NCBI GenBank assembly: GCA_905215575.1
Contig: CAJMQV010000001.1
Span: forward strand, 37,044-101,043
Reading direction: 5' to 3'
DNA length: 64,000 nt
Source: an uncultured bacterium
GTDB lineage: Bacteria > Bacteroidota > Bacteroidia > Bacteroidales > Bacteroidaceae
A program made the translations under genes and the position numbers. Positions 58,367-64,000 of the stretch are shown one piece after another; the first letter of the stretch is position 1; each line of letters begins with the position of its first letter. Under the pieces are notes generated by a model that saw only the letters and a program-made list of their open reading frames with translations, had not been told where the DNA came from and did not search any database.

Positions 58367-59128
58367 TTAGAACTGGAAAAGATCGTCCATCGTGAGCAGT
58401 CCGGTATGGTTTGCCGTATATTCGGCAGCCAGCACAGCGCCCAAGGCGAATCCTTTGCGGTTGTGGGCATCGTGCGTGATGGTAATCTTGTCGGCCTCAC
58501 TGTCGTAAGAAATAGAATGAATGCCCGGAACCTCATCACGACGGATGCTGTCGATCGGGAACTCGGATGGCTGGCACTCGTCGCTGCCGCTCAAAGTTCC
58601 GTCCGGAGCCAACAGGGTACCTTTCACCCATTTGTCCTTACGGTCCAGCTCACTCAAAATGCCTTCGGCCAGAGTGATGGCGGTTCCGCTCGGTGCGTCA
58701 AGCTTGTGGATGTGATGTACTTCTTCCATCTTCACCTCATATTCCGGAAAACGGTTCATGATGCGGGCCAGATACTTGTTCACTGCGCTGAAGATGGCTA
58801 CTCCCAGACTGAAGTTGGAACTCCAGAACAGGGTCTGTCCTTCTTCACGGCACATGCGGCGCACGTCATCGCCATGCTCCTCAAGCCATCCGGTAGAACC
58901 GGAAACCACTTTTACGTGGTGTTTGAAGGCTTTCAGATAGTTATCATAAGCCACATGAGGCGCGGTAAACTCTATCGCCACATCGGCACTGCGGAATGCC
59001 TCAGAATCGAAATCCTGAGGATTGTCAATATCAATGATGCTTACAATTTCGTGTCCTCTGCTCAGTGCAATCTGCTCAATCATACGGCCCATCTTGCCGT
59101 AACCAATTAATGCTATTTTCATATTCAT
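58367..59128 (-). CDS. dapB: 4-hydroxy-tetrahydrodipicolinate reductase
   Basis: NAD(P)H-dependent reduction step of lysine and diaminopimelate synthesis. It has 253 residues. The nucleotide motif is LIGYGKMGRMIE and the substrate motif is HHIHKLDAPSGTA. A second in-frame ATG at 59122 (MKIALIG) is an equally good start. It heads the dapB-lepB-wbqC unit and has a -7 box 17-24 bp upstream. Confidence 0.95.
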   Translation of the reverse strand: MNMKIALIGYGKMGRMIEQIALSRGHEIVSIIDIDNPQDFDSEAFRSADVAIEFTAPHVAYDNYLKAFKHHVKVVSGSTGWLEEHGDDVRRMCREEGQTLFWSSNFSLGVAIFSAVNKYLARIMNRFPEYEVKMEEVHHIHKLDAPSGTAITLAEGILSELDRKDKWVKGTLLAPDGTLSGSDECQPSEFPIDSIRRDEVPGIHSISYDSEADKITITHDAHNRKGFALGAVLAAEYTANHTGLLTMDDLFQF

Positions 59129-59144
59129 CTATGTTTTTGTAGGG

Positions 59145-59181
59145 CAAAGATAGGGATTTGAATTTAAATTCGTTACATTTG
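59145..59181. promoter_or_regulatory. Divergent -7 boxes, dapB and DUF2851 gene
   Basis: Minus-strand TATCTTTG (59145-59152) for dapB and plus-strand TACATTTG (59174-59181) for the DUF2851 gene, only 21 bp apart. No clear -33 elements. Confidence 0.55.
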
Positions 59182-59215
59182 TATAGAAATAAAATGGATA
59201 TAAAACCGGCATACC

Positions 59216-60517
59216 ATGGAAAAACTGCTGCAATATATTTGGAAACACAAGATATTTCCGCTGACTCCTTTATGCACAGAAACGGGGGAAAAAATAGAAG
59301 TAATTGACCCGGGAACCCAAAACACAAACTCCGGACCGGACTTTTTCAATGCGAAAATCAAGATAGGAGATACGACGTGGATCGGCAATGTAGAAGTGCA
59401 TTGCAATTCGTCGGAGTGGTTTCAGCATGGGCACGACAAAGATGCGGCATACAATAATGTGATTCTACATGTAACGGAACAGATGGACTGCCCTGTAGTT
59501 ACGGCTGATAACAAGACGGTGCCACAGGTGCAGTTGCCGGTGCCGGAAGAGGTTATCCAACAGTATAACATATTGAAGGCATCGGACGATTATCCGCGCT
59601 GCCACGAAATCATCCGCACCTTGAGCGGCTTTATGATACACAGCTGGATGAGTGCCCTGGTCTATGAAAGACTACAGGAACGGTCGGAACTGGTACTGCA
59701 ACGACTCAAGCAGCAGAACGGTGATTGGGAACAGGCTTTCTTCATCACACTGGCCCGTAACTTCGGGTTCGGACTGAATGGGGATGCCTTTGAGCGCTGG
59801 GCACGACGGATTCCGTTTCAGGCCATCGCCAAGCATCGCGACAGTCTGTTCCAGACTGAAGCTTTCTTTATGGGACAGGCCGGTTTGTTGGATTCAGATG
59901 CCATGGACCGTGAGGAACGCGAAGCGGCTCTGAACGACGAGTATTTCCTGCGTCTGCAAAAGGAATATGCGTATCTGCGCCATAAGTTTGAACTGACTCC
60001 GCTGTCGGCCGACAGCTGGCGCTTCATGCGCACACGGCCACAGAACTTTCCGCACATCCGTCTGTCGCAAATCAGCCGTATGTATCAGGAGGAAAGACTG
60101 AACTTTTCCATTATCCGGGACATCAGCGACATCGAAGAACTGCGCCGCAAACTGCAGTTCCAGACCAGCGAATACTGGGAGACGCATTTCCTGTTCGGCT
60201 ATCCGTCGCCGCACAGCATCAAGCGGATGGGACGCGGTTCCATTGATCTGATCATTATCAACACCATCATCTCTACCCTTTTTGCATACAGCCGCTATCT
60301 GAACGACACACGCTATCAGGAGCAAGCTGTGGGACTATTGGAACAGCTCAAGCCCGAAGAGAATCATATTATCCGCCTGTGGCGACAATGTGGACTGGAG
60401 GTGCAGCATGCGGCCGACAGTCAGGCTCTGATCCAGTTGAAAAAGGAATATTGCGACCGACACGAATGCCTGCGCTGCCGCTTTGGCTATGAATTTCTGA
60501 AATCGAATAAAAAATAA
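59216..60517 (+). CDS. DUF2851 family protein
   Basis: A 433-residue protein conserved in Bacteroidetes and Chlorobi. It begins MEKLLQYIWKHKIFP and carries NTNSGPDFFNAKIKIGDTTWIGNVEVH, which recalls a PD-(D/E)xK-like nuclease core (D, then E-V-H), and ends with a Cys cluster in CDRHECLRCRFGYEFL. The function is not established; a nucleic-acid role is inferred from the fold hint and from dprA being encoded two genes downstream. Spacing to the thioesterase is 7 bp. Confidence 0.8.
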   Translation: MEKLLQYIWKHKIFPLTPLCTETGEKIEVIDPGTQNTNSGPDFFNAKIKIGDTTWIGNVEVHCNSSEWFQHGHDKDAAYNNVILHVTEQMDCPVVTADNKTVPQVQLPVPEEVIQQYNILKASDDYPRCHEIIRTLSGFMIHSWMSALVYERLQERSELVLQRLKQQNGDWEQAFFITLARNFGFGLNGDAFERWARRIPFQAIAKHRDSLFQTEAFFMGQAGLLDSDAMDREEREAALNDEYFLRLQKEYAYLRHKFELTPLSADSWRFMRTRPQNFPHIRLSQISRMYQEERLNFSIIRDISDIEELRRKLQFQTSEYWETHFLFGYPSPHSIKRMGRGSIDLIIINTIISTLFAYSRYLNDTRYQEQAVGLLEQLKPEENHIIRLWRQCGLEVQHAADSQALIQLKKEYCDRHECLRCRFGYEFLKSNKK

Positions 60518-60524
60518 AATAATT

Positions 60525-60935
60525 ATGGAGGATAAATATTGTTATGAACTCAAGATGAAGGTGCGTGACTATGAGTGCGACCTTCAGGGAATCGTCAACA
60601 ACGCCAATTACCAGCATTATATGGAACACACACGGCATGAGTTTCTGCTTTCTACAGGCGTGAGCTTTGCCGATTTGCATAACCGGGGTATTGATGCGGT
60701 GGTGGCACGACTGAACATCGCCTTCAAGACTCCCTTGAAAAGCGGAGATGAGTTTGTCTGCAAACTGCGTCTGAAGAAGGAAGGCATCAAGTTCGTGTTC
60801 TATCAGGACATCTTCCGTCTGCCGGATATGAAATGTGCCATCAAGGCACAGGTGGACACGGTATGCGTCGTAAACGGACGTCTGGCCGAATCTCCGGAAT
60901 TGTTTGCGGTTCTTGAAAAATATATCAGCGAATGA
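60525..60935 (+). CDS. 4HBT-type acyl-CoA thioesterase
   Basis: A 136-residue hot-dog fold thioesterase. The motif DYECDLQGIVNNANYQHYMEHTRHEFL holds the YbgC/4HBT active-site region, with Gln in the position often occupied by other residues after DL. Cytoplasmic. The stop overlaps the dprA start by 4 bp (ATGA), giving translational coupling. The acyl substrate is unknown. Confidence 0.88.
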   Translation: MEDKYCYELKMKVRDYECDLQGIVNNANYQHYMEHTRHEFLLSTGVSFADLHNRGIDAVVARLNIAFKTPLKSGDEFVCKLRLKKEGIKFVFYQDIFRLPDMKCAIKAQVDTVCVVNGRLAESPELFAVLEKYISE

Positions 60936-62050
60936 CCGAACAGGAAATCATCTATACCATGGCTCTCACACGGGTGCCCCGGCTGAATCCCACGAACCAA
61001 CGCATTCTTTTGCAGGAACTGGGTAGCGCCACTGCTGTGTTCGAAAACCGGAAAGACTTGAAACAAGTGCTTCCGGACGCTTCGGAAAAACTGGTAGAGG
61101 CCGTAGTACACATGGACGAACAAATAGCCCGTGCCGAAGAGGAACTGCGCTTTGCCACAGACAAGAAGGTGGATTGTCTGTGCTTTCATGACGCAACCTA
61201 TCCGCAACGGCTGAAAGAATGCCCGGATGCCCCTATCCTGCTGTTCTTCAAAGGTAACGTGTCGCTGAACCAAAACCGCATCATCAATATCGTAGGCACC
61301 CGCCACTGCACGGAGTATGGTAAGGACATTTGCAACCGTTTCCTTCGGGAACTGAGCGAACTGTGCCCCGAAGTACTGGTCGTCAGCGGGCTGGCTTATG
61401 GCGTGGATATTCAGGCACACCGAAGATCCTTGGAAAACGGTCTGCCCACCGTTGGCGTACTGGCGCATGGGTTGGACCAGATTTACCCACGTATGCATCG
61501 CGACACCGCCATACAGATGATGACACAAGGCGGATTGCTCACCGAATTCATGAGCGGAACGAATGCGGATAAGGTGAACTTTGTACGCCGTAACCGCATC
61601 GTGGCCGGTATCAGCGATGCCACCATTGTAGTGGAATCGGCCGAAAAAGGCGGGGCGCTGATCACCGCAGACATTGCGTCCAGCTATCATCGGGATGTAT
61701 TCGCTTTTCCGGGACGTATCGGAGATCCTTACTCACAGGGCTGCAACCGGCTGATCCGTGACAGTAAGGCGGCTTTGTTGGAATCGGCTCAGGGATTCAT
61801 GGAAGCTATGGGCTGGCCCTGCAAGAAAAAGGAAGAGAATAACGGAAAAAGCTGTTTCGAGCTGTTCCCTGACTTATGCGAGGAAGAACAGCGCATCGTA
61901 GACTGCCTGCGCCAGCATGACAAACTTCAGATCAATATGCTGACCGTAGCCACGAACCTACCCGTACACAAATTGAGCGCCTTTCTATTCAACCTGGAAA
62001 TGAAAGGCATCATCAAACAACTCAGCGGCGGCATGTACCGATTGCTCTGA
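60932..62050 (+). CDS. dprA: DNA-processing protein DprA
   Basis: Binds incoming single-stranded DNA and loads RecA in natural transformation. It has 372 residues: an N-terminal SAM/HhH-like part, the Rossmann-like core with IVGTRHCTEYGKDIC and VSGLAYGVDIQAHR, RNRIVAGISDATIVVESAEKGG, and a C-terminal winged helix (about 305-372). The last 68 bp occur a second time at 63085-63152, on the far side of the RhuM gene, and the likely original terminator is beyond that second copy. The gene itself appears intact. Confidence 0.94.
   Translation: MTEQEIIYTMALTRVPRLNPTNQRILLQELGSATAVFENRKDLKQVLPDASEKLVEAVVHMDEQIARAEEELRFATDKKVDCLCFHDATYPQRLKECPDAPILLFFKGNVSLNQNRIINIVGTRHCTEYGKDICNRFLRELSELCPEVLVVSGLAYGVDIQAHRRSLENGLPTVGVLAHGLDQIYPRMHRDTAIQMMTQGGLLTEFMSGTNADKVNFVRRNRIVAGISDATIVVESAEKGGALITADIASSYHRDVFAFPGRIGDPYSQGCNRLIRDSKAALLESAQGFMEAMGWPCKKKEENNGKSCFELFPDLCEEEQRIVDCLRQHDKLQINMLTVATNLPVHKLSAFLFNLEMKGIIKQLSGGMYRLL
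61983..62050 (+). repeat. Direct repeat, left copy (dprA 3' end)
   Basis: 68 bp shared with 63085-63152 at 63 of 68 positions, including 42 identical bases in a row. It covers the last 22 codons and stop of dprA. Confidence 0.93.
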
Positions 62051-62071
62051 CGCAACTCAAAAAATTAATTT

Positions 62072-63076
62072 ATGGAAGAAAAGAATATAATCATATATAA
62101 TACAGAGGACGGAAAATCAAAGGTAGTCTTATATGCCAAGGATGGAAATATTTGGATGAATCAAAATCAAATAGCGGAACTTTTTGACACCTCTATTCCA
62201 AACATAAGCATGCACATATCTAACATTATAAAAGACAATGAATTAGATCAAAATTCAGTTATTAAGGATTACTTAACAACTGCAACCGATGGTAAAAACT
62301 ATAGGGTAACCTTTTATTCTTTAGATATGATTTTGGCCATTGGCTTCAGAGTTCGAAGCAAACGCGGAATACAGTTCCGCTCCTGGGCAAACAGAAATTT
62401 GAAAGAATATATGATTAAGGGCTTTATCATAGATGATGAACGCCTCAAAAATCCTGATGGGCGTCCGGACTATTTTGACGAGTTATTAGATCGTATACGC
62501 GACATCAGAGCCAGCGAAAAAAGATTCTATCAGAAAATACGTGATTTGCTAAAATTAAGTAGCGATTATGACAAAACAGATAAAGCGACACAAATGTTTT
62601 TTGCAGAAACACAAAACAAACTACTCTATGCTGTAACCCATAAAACGGCCGCAGAAATAATTGTAAGCCGTGCTGATGCCTCACAGCCCAACATGGCATT
62701 AACATCATGGAAAGGCAATATAGTACGCAAGCAAGATATTTATATCGCAAAAAATTATCTATATAGTGATGAAATTGATTCTCTAAACAGACTAACTGTA
62801 TTATTCCTTGATTCTGCAGAATTGCGAGTAAAGGAGCGCAAAGATTTAACTCTAAACTTTTGGCGCAATAATATTGATGCTTTATTAAGTTTTCAGAATA
62901 AGGAGGTCCTGAAAACAGCCGGAACTATTTCAAATAAACAAATGGAACACATTGTAGCTGCAATATATGAAGAATTCAATCAGCGCCGAAAACACTACGA
63001 AGCACAAATGGAAGAAAAAAGAGAAGAAGAAGATTTAAGGATTCTAGAAGAAGAAATCAACAAAAGACGTAAATGA
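62072..63076 (+). CDS. RhuM family protein (virulence_RhuM)
   Basis: A 334-residue protein of the RhuM family, first named from a Salmonella pathogenicity island and frequent in mobile islands of gut bacteria. The N-terminal part (about 8-110) resembles a KilA-N/BRO-like DNA-binding region: WMNQNQIAELFDTSIPNISMHI, then YSLDMILAIGFRVRSKRGIQFRSW. The C-terminal part is helical (ADASQPNMALTSWKG, ending in Glu/Arg-rich coiled coil). No activity is proven. The gene is clearly A/T-richer than dprA and sits between duplicated dprA ends, so it is probably horizontally acquired. Confidence 0.88.
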   Translation: MEEKNIIIYNTEDGKSKVVLYAKDGNIWMNQNQIAELFDTSIPNISMHISNIIKDNELDQNSVIKDYLTTATDGKNYRVTFYSLDMILAIGFRVRSKRGIQFRSWANRNLKEYMIKGFIIDDERLKNPDGRPDYFDELLDRIRDIRASEKRFYQKIRDLLKLSSDYDKTDKATQMFFAETQNKLLYAVTHKTAAEIIVSRADASQPNMALTSWKGNIVRKQDIYIAKNYLYSDEIDSLNRLTVLFLDSAELRVKERKDLTLNFWRNNIDALLSFQNKEVLKTAGTISNKQMEHIVAAIYEEFNQRRKHYEAQMEEKREEEDLRILEEEINKRRK

Positions 63077-63084
63077 TGAATATC

Positions 63085-63152
63085 TTCTGTTCAACTTGGA
63101 GATGAAAGGCATCATCAAACAACTCAGCGGCGGCATGTACCGAATTCTCTGA
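63085..63152 (+). pseudogene. Second copy of the dprA 3' end (gene remnant)
   Basis: An in-frame remnant of about 22 codons plus TGA, reading FNLEMKGIIKQLSGGMYRIL. It differs from the resident dprA end at five bases, the two close to the stop being adjacent to each other's codons. It begins 8 bp after the RhuM stop and is followed by the terminator at 63178-63225. It is best read as the end of another dprA allele left when RhuM was inserted. Confidence 0.85.
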
Positions 63153-63177
63153 AAAACCTCTCTGTCATCGAAACAAT

Positions 63178-63225
63178 AAAAATGCAGTCTTCAAGCCTCA
63201 ATTAACGGTTTGAAACTGCATTTTT
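63178..63225 (+). terminator. Terminator downstream of the dprA remnant
   Basis: AAAAATGCAGT / ACTGCATTTTT outer stem with inner TTCAA / TTGAA pairing, T-rich end. Probably the original dprA-operon terminator. Confidence 0.82.
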
Positions 63226-63424
63226 CTTTTATTAAGAAATAATTTCTATTTGATAAAAAGTTCCGGTTCTTATTTTTAAGGCTAAAAAACATGTAATCAA
63301 ACAAATAAGTCTGATTTCAGGCCTTGAAATTTCATTTTTTGCAAACATTCCTACCAACAACATTGAATCTTTAAAATTCAAGACAAAAATCTATACCCTT
63401 TTAGGAGCTTATAAAATATTTTTT

Positions 63425-63432
63425 TACCTTTG
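63425..63432 (+). promoter_or_regulatory. -7 box of the terminal leader
   Basis: TACCTTTG fits TAnnTTTG. A good -33 element is not seen. Confidence 0.55.
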
Positions 63433-63437
63433 TAACG

Positions 63438-63831
63438 TTTTTGCACCTATTCACTTTTCATAAAGTTTTAGGTCTGAGAACGTACATTTATGAGAAGGCG
63501 TTTACTTGACGCTTTGTTCTTTGACGCATAGAAACTTCGCAACTTTCTGGTACAGTCTAGAACATGGCAACGGTAGATGCCCTAGTGGGTATGTTTTATG
63601 CTAGCCCTTATTGTATCCATACATTTTTGTATGGGTAAGGGAATTGTATACATATCGGCATGGGCTTCTGCGTTGCTCGTTCAACTGTACCGGGCAATGC
63701 GAAGGCCTCTATGCGTGGAACGAGTGACTGGTACAGAACTCCCACGCTTTTCTGTATCTGTATTGATCAATATCCATAATTCGTTAATCACTGATTAGGG
63801 GAGTATCAGCAAAAAATTATTCGTCATATCA
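63438..63831 (+). other. Long structured untranslated leader
   Basis: About 390 nt between the promoter and the next ORF, with G/C-rich hairpins in an A/T-rich region. Examples: AAGGCGT / ACGCTT (about 63496-63516), ATGCCC / GGGTAT (63577-63592), CCCTTA..CCATACA / TGTATGG..TAAGGG (63605-63641), and GCTTCTGCGTTGCTCG / CGGGCAATGCGAAGGC (63664-63706). CTGGTACAG occurs twice (near 63548 and 63729). Layout recalls the long leaders of Bacteroides polysaccharide loci, or a stable small RNA. The short frame 63598-63798 inside it looks non-coding. 63226-63424 shows nothing else. Confidence 0.5.
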
Positions 63832-64000
63832 ATGCCCTTTCCTACCATTGCTTCAGAAAAAAAAGTCCATAAAGAGATTCCGTCTCTTTATATATTAAAA
63901 GCATTTTGTGCTTTCGCTGTTATACTCGTACATACCAGTCTTATTTAACGTGAGTTCGACGAATTCAGAACAATGCAAGCTGTGTGTCAACCGTTCGTGA
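63832..64000 (+). pseudogene. Acyltransferase-3-like gene start with in-frame stop
   Basis: ATG at 63832 opens 38 codons ending LYILKAFCAFAVILVHTSLI, then TAA at 63946-63948. The sequence matches the first membrane helix of acyltransferase 3 family proteins (LK-x-x-x-x-x-x-V-x-x-V/I-HT). After the stop the same frame stays open to the window edge and reads REFDEFRTMQAVCQPFV, which fits the family continuation (loop then a -x-AVP-like helix start). So it is probably a membrane O-acyltransferase gene broken by a nonsense change. The rest lies outside the window. Confidence 0.55.

Noticed and set aside
62072..63076. RhuM as a toxin of a toxin-antitoxin pair
   Set aside because: No small partner gene is next to it and no toxic activity is established for the family.
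63598..63798. 66-codon ORF in the terminal leader
   Set aside because: It coincides with strong RNA hairpins, has no ribosome binding site and no family-like sequence.

Overview
The window comes from a chromosome of the Bacteroidales, most likely Bacteroides or Phocaeicola; I cannot fix the species. The grounds are many promoters of the Bacteroides type (TTTG or TTG, about 20 bp, then TAnnTTTG), a GH2 enzyme with CHB_HEX_C and F5/8 type C domains, an S46 dipeptidyl-peptidase, PF07396-like porins, a FeoA-FeoB fusion, a fused CcsBA, and housekeeping genes in a typical Bacteroidetes order. One tRNA-Met(CAT) is present. There is no CRISPR array, rRNA or insertion sequence.

Layout. 1-2.5 kb: 3' part of a secreted GH2 beta-galactosidase. 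2.8-5.2 kb (minus): CPBP protease, ribF, HAD hydrolase, then the tRNA. 5.4-10.8 kb (plus): a long leader, then a PHP-like membrane protein, an EptA-like transferase, a VanX-like dipeptidase and a methyltransferase. 10.8-20.8 kb (minus): a c-type cytochrome/iron cluster (porin, imelysin, di-heme oxidoreductase, porin, monoheme lipoprotein, RidA-like protein, and CcsBA for heme attachment), divergent from a hemerythrin-LuxR regulator. 22-38.7 kb: OmpA protein, GNAT-like protein, parE-coaD-S41 protease, ybeY, ruvB, SpmAB-like protein, flippase, DUF389 protein, DPP7-like peptidase and a DEAD-box helicase. 38.8-44.7 kb: GH27 alpha-galactosidase, sugar kinase, an FdtA/FdtB-like amino-sugar cassette and a LOG protein. 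44.7-49.7 kb: a second hemerythrin-LuxR regulator, a compact small-RNA/small-ORF unit, feoAB and an outer membrane barrel. 49.8-62 kb: M16 peptidase, three paralogous lipoproteins, a flavoprotein, a histidine acid phosphatase, WbqC-like protein, lepB, dapB, a DUF2851 protein, a thioesterase and dprA. 62-64 kb: an AT-rich RhuM gene inserted at the dprA 3' end, a structured leader and the start of a possibly broken acyltransferase gene.

The most coherent possible new system is the pair of iron loci. Each is divergent from a regulator that joins a RIC/YtfE-like di-iron hemerythrin module, with all ligands kept, to a LuxR-type DNA-binding domain. The intergenic regions share a TAGGTA-type motif. 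Together the loci could form one iron- or redox-responsive envelope regulon: outer membrane barrels, periplasmic imelysin and c-heme oxidoreductase, and the FeoAB inner membrane transporter. A promoter-terminator unit of about 200 nt with a 21-codon ORF sits between the second regulator and feoAB.

A second candidate is an intergenic repeat family. Four loci (13.1, 28.6, 40.6 and 54.7 kb) each carry exactly three palindromic TCSSGA sites spaced exactly 22 bp apart. I do not recognise this element. A third is the dprA 3'-end duplication flanking the RhuM gene, a footprint of gene acquisition.
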